The position numbers and the translations under genes were made by a program. Source: Pollenia angustigena (Eukaryota; Arthropoda; Insecta; Diptera; Polleniidae). Taken from it: a stretch of 64,000 nucleotides of DNA. This document shows, in pieces, positions 11,270 to 22,423 of the stretch. How positions within the stretch are numbered: position 1 is the stretch's first letter; the number at the start of each line of letters is the position of its first letter. The stretch spans positions 201,580,208-201,644,207 of the forward strand of contig OV884058.1 of the NCBI GenBank assembly GCA_930367215.1, in the 5' to 3' direction. The notes under the pieces were generated by a model. It was not told the origin of the DNA, did not search any database, and saw only the letters and a list, made by a program, of their open reading frames with translations.

Positions 11270-11575
11270 ACATTCTTCTCTAAATTGGCAAGTAATTTCC
11301 TTACGTGACAGCTATTACTCGCCAAAAAAGTTTAGTGAGAAAAACCAGTTGTTTGTTTCATTTCATGGCATTTTTGTCTCATTTCTCACATTTCAATCGA
11401 AAAGTTTTTCAACTTCAAGTTGGATATTGTCAGAATAACAAAACAGAAGTGCATAGTACATTTTTGCATTTTTGTCTCATTTCTCACATTTCAATCGAAA
11501 AGTTTTTCAACTTCAAGTTGGATATTGTCAGAATAACAAAACAAAACAGAAGTGCACAGTACATCAAACTAAGTA
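11270..11575. repeat. Relative of the 455-700 MITE carrying a 98-bp tandem duplication
   Basis: AGTAATTTCCTTACG, the GACAGCTATTACTCGCCAAA block and CTCACATTTCAATCGAAAAG match the element at 455-700. The segment starting GCATTTTTGTCTCATTTCTC occurs at 11368 and 11466, a near-identical direct duplication of period 98. The 93-codon frame across it is open only because the unit is repeated. Confidence 0.7.
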
Positions 11576-11586
11576 TCTCTCCCTAA

Positions 11587-12094
11587 TCTTCTCAACTCGC
11601 TCACCAATAAACTCAAGAATTATTCCTACTTAAATTGCAAGTCTGGACGATGACTAACTTTTTCTAAAAACAGTTTTCGAAAATTATGTTTCTTTTAAAA
11701 TTGTTCTCTATTTTAAATATTTAATTTTTTTTTTTTCTTTTTAATTAATTTCTTATATTTTGTTTAACCATAAAGCCAAGCTCTTTTTTATTATCTTTAA
11801 CTAACAAGAACAATCGTACCAAAAAATTTATGGGTTCAATAGACTCTTCTCCAAAGAAGTTTTGGGGTTTTTTTTAATAACAAATATTTTATGCAAATTT
11901 AATTTGAACGAGTTTTTTTGTAATACGGAACTTTTTGTGTGCCCTTCAATTTAAAAAAGGGTTACGGAAGTGTTGTCAAAACATTTGTAACAAATTCTTG
12001 ATAAGAAATAAGAATTTTCATGATTAGAAGTAAGAGTTTTATACGGAAAGAATGAAGAAGATTATACAGATTGTAACGTTTTTTATTCAGCATG
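11587..12094. other. Unassigned A+T-rich stretch
   Basis: I see no gene or clear repeat here. Confidence 0.4.
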
Positions 12095-12596
12095 GACCCC
12101 TTTCACACTCGGCAAGTTACTGTTTTTATCAAACTCAACGAAAGATGTGAACATTTAATTCCGTTCGGTTTTTTTTTTTTGAAAATCCACAAACTTCAAT
12201 GTGTTCGGTTCGGCTCGTTAATGTTCGTCTCTTTTGGCTGGTAAAAAAACATTTTTACAAAAACAAAATACACACACGAAAAAAACATTATAGAAAATTA
12301 AAATACAATGTTTTTCTACAGTATCACCACAATTATTCTGTTTTTTAAGGAAGAACCGAACATTATATAATGTTCGGATCTTTCTTGAAAATAGTTACGA
12401 ACGGTATTAAGGGTTGTGTATGTCTACATAATCACTAAAAAAATAAATATCGTTCCTGGGTGTGTGAGCCTAACGTTAAATAATGTACTGTTTATTTTCG
12501 AACACGGATACAAATTTTTTTTCCTTACCCCGACCTTACCGCTGACGTCTACAAACCAAGAGTTGCGCAAGTAACTTGCCGAGTGTGAACGGGGTC
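12095..12596. mobile_element. MITE with GACCCCTTTCACACTCGG ends, interrupted
   Basis: The left 27-bp end (12095-12121) and the right end reversed match at 26 of 27 positions and continue into GGCAAGTTACT. No clean target duplication is visible. Most of the interior is a copy of the CAGTGTTCG hAT-type element. Confidence 0.75.
12139..12509 (-). mobile_element. CAGTGTTCG hAT-type copy, truncated, nested
   Basis: In reverse orientation it ends GTTTATTTTCGAACACGG and contains the same GAACATTA-rich interior as 2048-2599. The other end is missing, so it inserted into the 12095 element and was later trimmed, or was cut in the process. Confidence 0.65.
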
Positions 12597-13285
12597 AAGG
12601 AGTCTTTGAGATCTGTAAAATAATTCAAGGGGTTCACCATTATGCAAAAAAGAAATTCGAAAATAACACATTACTGTGGCCCAAATAACAATTTGAAGCA
12701 AAATTACACGCCTTTCTTACGTCGACGAATGAATTGGGTCACACTGGCCGTAAAAAGTAACGCTATGTTCATACGACGATATTAACCACTTGTTTCGCTC
12801 TCTGAAACTAGATTGCCCAACATGCTTTTTCATACGATTCATTCTTGTTCCATTTGGACATTTTTTTTGTGTTGTTAGTGTGATTTTATTTAAAACACTT
12901 TAAAATTTATGTAAAAATTAACGCCCTTTTTCATAAATTATTATTAAATTTAACAAACATTTATTTGGTATAATTTTAAGAATAAATTTGTTCTTTACAC
13001 CTTTATTAAATTTAAAAAATTTTTGTGAATAAAGGCATAAAGATATATTATTTAATACTTTTATTAATATTGCTGTCCGATTTGCGTGTTGTGTGTAGAA
13101 ACAAAAACAACAGAACAAGACGAAAACACATTATTTTCATGTTTAAAAAGTAAAATTGAGAATTCTTGCTTCTCATTAAGTTTATATTTTCAGTTATATA
13201 TGTACATTGAGTTTTTAAAGTAAAAACCATATCGGGAATGATGCTGGTGTTTTTTAATTGAAATTCTGTATGTTTTAAAACGGTT
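12597..13285. other. Unassigned stretch
   Basis: The phrase TATGTTCATACGACGATATT near 12774 recurs near 35976, so part is a dispersed repeat. The overlapping minus-strand frames at 12918-13296 have no recognisable feature. Confidence 0.35.
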
Positions 13286-13289
13286 GAGT

Positions 13290-13620
13290 AAATCAATCAT
13301 AAAAAAATGCTCCTTCTTATTTCACTTTTGGTTTATTTCAAGTACGAGTTCGGGATTGAATCAGCTTTATAATACTTGAATCAAGCGCATTTTGAGATTG
13401 ATTCATTCTTTGTTTTACTTAAATCAATCTCATTTTCGGATTATTTCAAGTATGAATTCGGGATTGAATATGGATAATTTAAGTATTTCGCGATTGAAAA
13501 TCCGTACTTGAATCAATCTTTCTGTACTTGATTCAAGAAAATCCTTACTCACCGAACTATTAATACCACCTCGGATTGATTTAAGCGATGGATTGTTTTT
13601 TCTTTTAAGTGTATGTAAAT
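13290..13620. repeat. Cluster of TTGATTCAAG-type motifs
   Basis: GATTGAATC, TACTTGAATCAA, TTGATTCAAG and GGATTGATTTAAG recur about every 20-50 bp in both orientations. This resembles the subterminal motif clusters of DNA transposons. No ends could be fixed. Confidence 0.45.
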
Positions 13621-13639
13621 TCAATAATTAATTTTTGAA

Positions 13640-15033
13640 TTTGATTGTGAAGAACGAAAAAAGCAAAAGTTTGCGAATAAGGTACCGATAGACAACATCC
13701 CAAAAATTGTGAGAGTGATGGGAGAAGTGGATGTGGCACAAAATATATTTATTTATAGCTTAAGAACGGTATTTATATAACTTTATATAAGATTCGGCAT
13801 AGTACTCTTGCTAGTTAAAAAACCTCTTGTTCTTTTAATTGCATTTTATCAAAAGTATGTACAATTGATTTTAATTTTGTAACTAATTTGTGTTACTACA
13901 GCTATAATTCAAATATCGCACTTAATCAACAAGAGGGTATTAAATCAATATTTTCTGTAGAAGCAGAAATAATTTCAAATTTACTTTAAAGGCACATGAA
14001 AAAGACAAAAAGTTGAGAAAATTGAACGATATTTTTACAGCGGGTAAATATGAATATTGTGAGACGATTTTGTCCAAAAAGTAAAAAAATAAAAAATTGG
14101 AGCTTATACCCTCTTGCTGATCGAGTGCAACATGCGAATAAAATCAATTCTTGTTTGAGTGAAACGCGTAGGGATTTTTCAAGGGCAAATTTTTTCAACG
14201 TGTAAAGAAAAATCGGATTTTTTTACTGGCAACACAGACAGCCAAAATTCTAGTTCTTGTAAAAAAATACTAAATAAATTCTAGAATAAATGCTAAATAA
14301 ATTTATATAAAAAATATTGACAGATCTTCATTAAAGTAAGGGCCAAAAAATTTGTTATAACATGCTGCATATTGTCCTTCAGGTTCAACAACAATCCGTC
14401 AAATTGCCTTTAATAAATGTTTGTCAGATTCTCGACAGGTGCAATCGAACTATGCACAGCATATAAACTTAGTGTTGCTTCTGCTGAACTTTGTAACAAA
14501 TTCTTGAGAAAGGGATAGGATTGTTTTGAGTTATGCCCGTTACACTTTTGTGCTTTCTTTTTTCTGCGTATTGTTTCAGGCCACTAATTTAAGACAATAT
14601 CGCATTTGCAGTAATTGCAAAAGGTTTTTTCTAAGTCAGCTGATTTTTACTAATTTTTTTTCAATGTTCTCCTTTTTTGATTTTTAATTCAAAAAAACAT
14701 TAATGAGCATTTACAACGTTGCATTTTTAGATCTAATTCAATGTTAGAATCTTCCGTTTTTTTTTATTTTATATTTGTTCTAAACACTATAGAAACAGAA
14801 AATATTAAAAATATCACAAGATATAAAAAATACTAGGAATTTTTAAATAATGGTAGAAAAATTGCTACATGCTAAATCATGTCAAAAAGCATGAAAAATG
14901 CTAAATGGGCAGCACTGAATAAAAACAATATCATCATACACAATTTTTCTTTATCTGTAATAGCTACTTTTCGTGCGTTTTGCGTTGTCACGCCGCATTG
15001 GTTAATGGTTCGACTTCGTATAATTGTACCGAG
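13640..15033. other. Unassigned A+T-rich stretch
   Basis: No gene, terminal repeat or tandem array is supported. Confidence 0.4.
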
Positions 15034-15367
15034 TTATAGCCTTTTCACACTTGTCAACATTTAACATCAATTTGCGAAGATGTTGGAATTTTCCCATAAG
15101 AAATACATAGGGCAAAAAATCAAAATTTTTCAACATTTCTACAGAATGTTACTATCTCATTTTGTTCCCTTTTACATTTTTCGATTCTTTTAGTGTCATC
15201 ACTAGAAAAGTGGCAATAAATTCTGTTATTATTGTGGCATCACTGACAAAATGGAAGTTGCTTTGAAAGCAGCGTTACCATTTCTCAAGTTTTTCCTTTT
15301 TTGCAAGCCTTATTTTGCTTAATTTTGCTAAGATTATTAAACGAAATGAACTAGAAATACATTTTGG

Positions 15368-16133
15368 GGCGCTATGGCAGAACGCCCAAGGGCGTAACGC
15401 CCAAAACCAAAAATGTCATAACACCCAAAAGTTTTACCGTTTTGCCGTTTGGGCTATATGACATTGAATTTGGGCGATATGTCTTTTCAAATTATAGTCT
15501 AGGTCATAACGCCCAAAAGAAAAACTGTCGTAAGGCCCAAAAAGTAAAAAAAAAACTAACATTGAGTCCTCGACATTTTGACAACAAATGGGGCATTTTA
15601 TTATATCCTGACCTCCTGCAATGGCAACTGCCTGCAGTTTAAGCACGCCTTGTACAAGGAGTACCTCCTCTATGGTATATTTAAGAAAATGTCACAAGTT
15701 TAAGCACGCCTTGTACAAGGAGTACCTCCTCTATGGTATATTTAAGAAAATGTCACAAGTTTAAGCACGCCTTGTACAAGGAGTACCTCCTCTATGGTAT
15801 ATTTAAGAAAATGTCACAAGTTTAATCACGCCTTCTACAAGTAGTACCTCCTCTATGGTATATTTAAGAAAATTTCACAAGTTTAAGCACGCCTTGTACA
15901 AGGAGTACCTCCTCTATGGTATATTTAAGAAAATGTCACAACGCCCAAATAAATCTGCTTACTTTTCAAAAAAATGTCACAACGCCCAAACTTTGTTATT
16001 TGGGCGATATGACATAGTATTTGGGCACTTTGTCATTATTTTTTTTTTGGGTTTTGGGCAATACAACAAGATTTGGGCGTTATGACATTTTTGGTTTTGG
16101 GCGTTACGCCCTTGGGCGTTCTGCCATAGCGCC
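15368..16133. mobile_element. Foldback element 1 (phrase GTCATAACGCCCAAA), 9-bp duplication
   Basis: The ends GGCGCTATGGCAGAACGCCC are perfect inverted repeats that continue about 60 bp. The arms repeat the phrase GTCATAACGCCCAAA and its complement. ACATTTTGG occurs at 15359-15367 and 16134-16142, a perfect 9-bp duplication. The centre is a 61-bp tandem array. It has no coding capacity; open frames through it come from the repeats. The 9-bp duplication fits Foldback or Mutator-type elements. Confidence 0.9.
15636..15940 (+). repeat. 61-bp tandem repeat, five units
   Basis: Units begin at 15636, 15697, 15758, 15819 and 15880. Each holds the perfect 12-bp palindrome CCTTGTACAAGG (decayed in unit 4) and CTCTATGGTATA, a motif also present in foldback elements 2, 3 and 4. 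Confidence 0.92.
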
Positions 16134-16331
16134 ACATTTTGGTGTTATCTTTTGAAATGTTGGCCTTTTTGTAGAAAAAAAGTATTTAAAAAAATAAAAG
16201 TTTTTTTTCAGAAATGGTAACATTTTTTTTGATAGTAGATGTTAGATGTTTCAAGTGTGAAGGCGTATTTCACATTTTGAACATCTTCCATGCGTTGCTC
16301 CGAAATGTATGCAAGTGTACAAAGGGTATTA

Positions 16332-17583
16332 CAGTTTTTGCGGTTTCAACATTAACTATATGCAATCGTTTTTAACCTCAATTTCTTAATGTGACTTGTG
16401 GAGAACCATATATACACTGAGACGTTTTACTGGTGGAGTACCAAGGAAATAACTCTGAAGTTAATTGGTGGAGACCAAAATTCTCTGGAGCGGATTCTGG
16501 AAGCTCTCGACTTCCTGTACGAAGGAAATTGTGTGATACCCTATAATGTATAATACAGATAGCAGTGAACTACACACTCTACCTCTGCCTTTTAATATCC
16601 ACATTGTAAATGGGGACTAATCGATATGGTAAGCGAAACTTTTACGTTTCTTCCTTACAAACCTGCTTCTTCGTATTTGGTACCCTACTCGAACGAAAAG
16701 CATATTTATTCATAATGCTTGTTGTTTGTTTTCTTTAATATAATCAATTTTTCTATTAAATGTATTCAAAACAAATAGAAAAGGAATTAGAAACATATGG
16801 GGATTCACAAGGTAGTCATAAATTCATAAAATAATAACAAGAAAAATTTATGTATGAGTGTTGTGAGCAATCCTCATAATTAAAATTTCTACTAAGTACT
16901 TATTACAAAATAATAACACATCATTAAAGGCCTTATTATTTTAGAATTTTTCTGTAAAAACACAACAATAATTTCTTAAACTATTGTAAAATATTAGAAT
17001 ATGATGACAATATGACTTGATAGCACACCATGTGAATCCCCTAATAGTTTGACTAAATAAATAAGTATCTTATTACTTTTATTTGAAGAAAAAAACAGTG
17101 CTCTTACGGCTTTTTGGTTTCAGAAAATGGTCCTAACTAACATAAGGAAAGAAATTACTAATGATTATACATTTTTTTCGCGGCCCTAGGACAACAGGGT
17201 TCTATTTGCACCCAAACTACATGTAAGATAAAACATTGTTGTCCTAAGATCGCGTTTTATGTAATCACATCCGCATTGGTCTTCCAACATTGATTCCAAA
17301 ATTTGCTTTATAAAAATAAATATTTTAAATTTATAAAGTTTTTTTGCAGTTACGGCCTTTTGGACTTTAGGTGACGATATATACTTACATACGTTTTTTA
17401 GAATATACTAGACGGGATTTTTATTTACCAAACACTAACTAAGTGAATACGATTCCCATAAATAGGTTTGTTTACCCTTAGTTATATATTCTAACCCTAC
17501 CCTGTACCCTGTCTTTTCTAACCCGTAATAAGCAGCGTGTGACCTTTAAACTTTTAACCCTGTAATCTTTACCTTGAAATTCT
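16332..17583. other. Unassigned stretch
   Basis: 16370-16700 is slightly richer in G and C, but I could not define an exon or repeat. Nothing else is supported. Confidence 0.35.
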
Positions 17584-19268
17584 ATATGGGTAATTCCATG
17601 TCAAAACGACCAAGAGTGGGACACGACCCCTTCCGATTTTAATGAAATTTGGTGAGAAGGTTCCTTTTATCCCATAAGGAACATATATGAACGAAAAAAA
17701 TTAAAAAAATGTTTTTTTCAAAAGTTATGTCATATTCAAAATGTCATAATTTCGCTAAATTAGCCAAATGTGTTGAGCTTATTTCTTCAATATCTCGAAA
17801 ACTACTTCACATACGAAGATGATTTTGATGTCATTTTAAAGAGAATACTTAGGGCTACAAACCATAAATTGAAAAAAATTCTTTTTTTTTTGAAAAATTT
17901 AATATCTGCAAAATGTTAAATTTTAAAAACGGACTAAGTCAAAAACCTATTTTTTTATTTGGCTGATTTTTTTTGGTATAATACTTCAAACTGTTCTTTA
18001 AAAATCCTGAAACTTTGAAGGAGGTGTTTTTTTTCTTTTTTAAGATATGATTTTTTTCCTTTCGCAACCCTTAAAAAAATAATATTAAAATAGAATTTTA
18101 ATATTGTAATTTTGAGCAAGAAGTACACTGTGAAAGTTGTAGAAAACAGACCAGCCGCGCACATGGCATTTTACCCTAATTGGGGACGCTGAATCCAGTG
18201 GTGCTAACAGTTTTTTTATGTTAGCTCTTGTTTTTAAGATAAACCGTTATTTTGAAAATGTAAGAGGTTGCACAGCATATATTCGCGTAACTCAAAAACG
18301 GTTTAGTTTATTGAAATAACTAAGAAAACCGAAATTCGGCAATAAATAATAAAGTGGGGTTGGGCATACATTTGACCCATCTAGGAGCATCCTACGCGCT
18401 GCAGGGGCCAAATGAAAGAATTTTATTAAGCCGCAATATTTGTATGGTACAGCGAGTAGGATGCTCCTAGATGGGTCAAATGTATGCCCAACCCCACTTT
18501 ATTATTTATTGCCGAATTTCGTTTTTTTTAGTTATTTCAATAAACTAAACCGTTTTTGAGTTACGCGAATATATACTGTGCAGCCTCTTACATTTTCGAA
18601 TTAACGGTATATCTAGAAAACAAGAGCTTACCTAAAAAAACGGTTAGCACCACTGGATTCAGCGTCCCCAATTAGGGTAAAATGCCAGGTGCGCGGCTGG
18701 TCTGTTGTTTGCAACTAGCACAGTGTACTTATTGCTCAAAATTACAATATTAAAATTCTATTTTAATATTATTTTTTTAAGGGTTGCGAAAGGGAAAAAA
18801 TCATATCTTAAAAAAGAAAAAAAAAACACCTCCTTCAAAGTTTCAGGATTTTTAAAGAACAGTTTGAAGTATTATACCAAAAAAAATCAGCCAAATAAAA
18901 AAATAGGTTTTTGACTTAGTCCGTTTTTAAAATTTAACATTTTGCAGATATCACATTTTTCAAAAAAAAAGAATTTTTTCCAATTTATGGTTTGTAGCCC
19001 CAAGTATTCTCTTTAAAATGACATCAAAATCATCTTCGTATGTGAAGTAGTTTTCGAGATATTGAAGAAATAAGCTCAACACATTTGGCTAATTAAGCGA
19101 AATTATGACATTTTGAATATGACATAACTTTTGAAAAAAACATTTTTTTAATTTTTTTCGTTCATATATGTTCCTTATGGGATAAAAGGAACCTTCTCAC
19201 CAAATTTCATTAAAATCGGTAGGGGTCGTGTCCCACTCTTGGTCGTTTTGACATGGAATTACCCATAT
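17584..19268. mobile_element. Long-hairpin element, two 818-bp inverted arms
   Basis: The left arm 17584-18401 and right arm 18450-19268 are near-identical inverted copies around a 48-bp spacer. The outer ends read ATATGGGTAATTCCATGTC. The arms differ by scattered substitutions and A-tract length changes. The similar 69-codon frames at 17955-18164 (-) and 18705-18914 (+) are the same arm sequence seen twice and do not suggest a gene. A transcript through it would form a stem of about 800 bp. No target duplication is certain. Confidence 0.92.
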
Positions 19269-19885
19269 TTAACTATCACGCTATATTTGAATATTGCGAA
19301 CAATGGATACTACAGCCGCAAAAATATCGATGAAAACTAGTCCAAATTATCAAATATATTTTTATTAATTTTATATAAAAATTAAGAAAAATTTATTCTT
19401 AAATTTACAGGCTTAACAAAATTCGTTCTATGTTGTTCTGGTAAATCTTTTACATAACTCGTTTGGCAAAATCATGTTGTTAATTTTCTATCAATATCTA
19501 ATTTTGTATTGTATTTAAGCTTTTTATTAACAAAATCAATTATGCAAAAGTTCTAAAAAAAAAAAATTCTCAAAAAACCCGAATTTTATTAAGACTTATG
19601 AATTATGGATATAGTGTGTGCATCGTAGGCACAACTTGGAATGATTCTAACTAAAAAGTTATTTAAAAAACAAAATTAAGAAACCCAACGCATAATAAAA
19701 TAAAAAAATTAATGATAACAGATAATTAATGATGCCTTAAATATTAAACACATATAAAAATTAGACGAATCACTTTAAAAAAAAAAATTTATAAATAAAT
19801 GGAAATCTATTGTTTTTTAGCATTTAGGCGTTTAAAAGCAAAATTATGTAAAATTTTTTGTTTATTATTTCTTATATATTTTGTC
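19269..19885. other. A+T-rich upstream DNA of the cuticle-type gene
   Basis: No separate feature is supported here. Confidence 0.35.
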
Positions 19886-19888
19886 TTC

Positions 19889-20109
19889 TTCGCAAAAACC
19901 GGATAGTGGAAAAAAAAATTAAACATATGTTTGCTGCTTTTCATAAGATTTGAAATAAATTCGCTACCAATATTAACAAAAATTTATTAAATATAAGCCA
20001 ACGAAAGAGAGCGAGTGAGAGATAAGAGATGCGTCGTTAAAGAACTTCCGATAATTTAATTTTAAAATTTAGGTTTCAAAATATTGGCAAAAGAATTTTA
20101 CTATAAATA
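19889..20109 (+). promoter_or_regulatory. Promoter region of the first His/Pro-rich gene
   Basis: A TATAAATA box lies at 20102-20109, with the expected start about 30 bases on, near ATATCATAT. GGATAGTGG (19901-19909) and GAACTTC-TAATTT-ATTTT (from 20042) recur in the same order upstream of the paralog at 34663, so these are candidate shared control elements. Confidence 0.7.
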
Positions 20110-20176
20110 ACAATATTGAATACTCCAATCGATATCATATTTCGTTTAGCAATCAAACGATAAACATCTTATCAAA

Positions 20177-21242
20177 ATGGTAAGTTTTATAATATTCTTT
20201 AAAATCTAAACAATCCTAAACAATGTAAAAATACTTAAGATGATAACGTCGTCATAAATTAAACAAATCACTTTTTTATATCTTTTAGAAATTCATCGTT
20301 TTTGGTTTGGCTTTGGTAGCCTGTGTAATGGCTGATGTATCTGAGTTGGGTTATGACTATCATGCTCCCGCTCCTGTAGAACATCACGAAATTATTCATG
20401 AAGCACCCCAAAGCACTTACATTCCTCCCGCTCCAGTTCACCACCCTGTCTCTGCACCTGCACCAATTCACCATGCCCCTGCTCCAGCTCCAGTTCACCA
20501 CCATCAACCTGCTCCAGCTCCAGTTCACCACCATCAACCTGCTCCAGCACCAGTTCATATACCAGCTCCAGTTCACCACCATCAACCTGCTCAAGTGCAT
20601 ATCCAAGCCCATGCCCCAGTCCACCATCCTGCTCCTGCTCCAATCTATCACCCTGCCCCTGCTCCCGCTCCAGTAGCTCCTCAGAACACTTACATACCCC
20701 CCGCTGTACATGCCCCAGCTCCTGCTCCAGTTCACCATCATCAACCTGCTCCAGCTCCAGTTCATATACCAGCTCCAGTTCACCACCATCAACCTGCTCA
20801 AGTGCATCACCAAGCCCCTGCCCCAGTCCACCATTCTGCTCCTGCTCCAATCCATCATCCTGCCCCTGCTCCCGCTCCAGTAGCTCCTCAGAACACTTAC
20901 ATTCCCCCCGCTGTACATGCCCCAGCTCCTGCTCCAGTTCACCATCATCAACCTGCTCCAGCTCCAGTTCACCACCATCAATCTGCCCCAGCTCAAGTTC
21001 ATATACCAGCTCCTGCTCCAGTTCACCACCATCAACTTGCTCCAGCTCCAGTTCATATACCAGCTCCCGCGCCAGTTCACCACCATCAACCTGCTCCTGT
21101 TCATATTTCATCCCCAGTTGCTCCCCAAAACACCTACATTCCTCCATCCGCACCAGCCATTATTCAACCAACTGTTGAGCTCGGTAATGATGGCTACCGC
21201 TACAAGACAGTCCGTCGCGTTGCCTACCGTCACCGTTTCTAA
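20177..21242 (+). CDS. Secreted His/Pro/Ala-rich cuticle-type protein, 318 aa
   Basis: Two exons: the ATG alone (20177-20179) and 20289-21242, joined across a GTAAGT...TTTTAG intron of 109 bp. The protein starts MKFIVFGLALVACVMA, a signal peptide, with mature start DVSELGYDYH. The body repeats APAPVHHHQ, APVHIP and VAPQNTYIPPA. A 69-codon block is tandemly duplicated in frame (period 207 bp between 20679 and 20886). The tail is GYRYKTVRRVAYRHRF. It resembles fly low-complexity extracellular proteins with YLPP/YIPP and GYRYKT motifs, probably cuticle or another chitinous matrix. High His could allow metal binding or catechol cross-linking, which is inference. Long antisense frames here are repeat artefacts. 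Confidence 0.9.
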
Positions 21243-21311
21243 GCTGGTCACATAAAAAGAACTGATAAATTTGAATCGTTATAATTTTCCAACTGAAGAT
21301 TATAATGACAA

Positions 21312-21330
21312 AATAAAGTATTTTAATAAA
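21312..21330 (+). terminator. Poly(A) signals of the first His/Pro-rich gene
   Basis: AATAAA occurs at 21312-21317 and 21325-21330, about 70-85 bases after the stop codon. Confidence 0.75.
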
Positions 21331-21806
21331 ACTAATAACAAAACTAAAAAACTAAGTATGTGTAATATTATTTAAGTATCAAACTCTTGTTTGATTCTGA
21401 TGAAGTTTCAAAATTTGCAAGGTAAACCTAAAGTTTCTCTTATTTTTTGTCCGTACTTTACAAATCTCTCTCAAAGGTGGTTAAAAGTAAAAACAAAGTC
21501 TACTAAAATATTTAAGTGCACGTAACTTGGACTGGGAAAAATTAAAGTCAACTGCGGCTTCAATGGCCCTTAAGTGACCACTTTGTTTATATGAAACATT
21601 TAACACGAGATAACTCTTCTATTTTTTATCCAAATTAAAAGGTCTTCTTACCGGTCAGGTTATAAAAACAAATAAGTTATTTAACTTTGGAGATAAAAAT
21701 ATTTCAAACTACTTTTGATCGGTTTTCATTCGTAATAGAAGCAATTTGTTCACATTTTTATACCCTTCACCGAAGGTTAAAACGTAATGACAAACTTATA
21801 TGTAAG
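21331..21806. other. Unassigned downstream DNA
   Basis: A TATACCCTTCACCGAAGG scrap at about 21760 belongs to a common fly repeat. No gene is seen. Confidence 0.35.
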
Positions 21807-22057
21807 GCTATCCGCGCAGAAGTAGTGTAACCGACATTTAATTTGGTTACGGTTCTGGTGAAAAATATGTTCTTTGCACTGTTCTTTACAGTGCAATAGT
21901 CGAGTAAGCCAACTGTTTGTATCCAAAACAGATGGCGCTAGAAACATAGTTTTTGCACCGGCCGTTACAACCAAGTACTATAGCGCAAGAGTAGTGTTAT
22001 CTCCTCATTAACTCATAATAAGTAGTCTGGGGATACACCAATTCTGCGCTGATAGCC
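21807..22057. mobile_element. MITE with AGGCTATCNGCGCAGAA ends
   Basis: The left end AGGCTATCCGCGCAGAA and the right end, reversed, AGGCTATCAGCGCAGAA match at 16 of 17 positions. The target duplication is not clear. The 65-codon minus-strand frame inside is not a gene. Confidence 0.55.
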
Positions 22058-22069
22058 TCATGTATGTAA

Positions 22070-22150
22070 TCTACTAATATTATAAATTTGAAAGTTTGTA
22101 TGTTTAGATGTTTGTTTGATTTGTTAACCACTTCAAATTGACAAGATTAC
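22070..22150 (+). mobile_element. Helitron 5' end fragment
   Basis: TCTACTAATATTATAAATTT followed by GAAAGTTTGTATG matches the characteristic TC-starting 5' terminus of insect Helitrons, preceded by A as expected for insertion between A and T. No Rep/helicase coding region follows. Confidence 0.65.
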
Positions 22151-22157
22151 AACTAGT

Positions 22158-22327
22158 GCTATGTTCACACTTGCGCGGCGTAAACGCGTTTAAGCAAAAT
22201 ATTGATTTATGAAGTGATTTAGTTGTAATTATGTAAATTTGAAGAGATTAAAAGGGTTAATCATCTCGACTTTAATGTGATAAGAGCTTAATCACGTTCG
22301 AGTTGCTTAAACGTGTATCAACATAGT
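22158..22327. mobile_element. Small element with CTATGTT...AACATAG ends
   Basis: The left end CTATGTTCACACTTG and right end, reversed, CTATGTTGATACACG are weakly inverted, with GTTTAAGCAA also inverted inside. Boundaries are approximate. Confidence 0.4.
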
Positions 22328-22423
22328 GGCGCAGAATGAGCTATATGGTTTATAACTTTTTTATTTATGCGATTATTATAATTTTTTTTTAAATACAGTA
22401 TATTATTGTGGAATCTTTTGCAA

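Larger units (their letters stand above)
15037..16328 (+). mobile_element. TAGCC-TTTTCACAC MITE family, complete copy split by a foldback element
   Basis: It starts TAGCCTTTTCACACTTGTCA and ends CAAGTGTACAAAGGGTA. TTA flanks it at 15034-15036 and 16329-16331. Without the insertion at 15368-16133 it is about 520 bp, non-coding. The uninterrupted equivalent of the insertion site is at about 61930-61960. At least eight copies occur in this window. Confidence 0.85.

Noticed and set aside
15636..15940. A CRISPR-like array
   Set aside because: The 61-bp units are contiguous with no unique spacers, and the DNA is clearly an insect nuclear transposon.
15364..16085. Open frames of 70-92 codons in foldback element 1
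   Set aside because: They run through inverted and tandem repeats and have no protein-like features.
17955..18914. Two similar 69-codon frames as a duplicated gene pair
   Set aside because: They are the same stretch of the two hairpin arms read on opposite strands, with a frame change caused by an A-tract length difference.
20268..21153. Antisense open frames of 278 and 253 codons opposite the His/Pro-rich exon
   Set aside because: They mirror the CCAGCTCCAGTTCACCACCAT-type repeats of the sense gene in other frames. They lack start context, splice sites or a recognisable protein.
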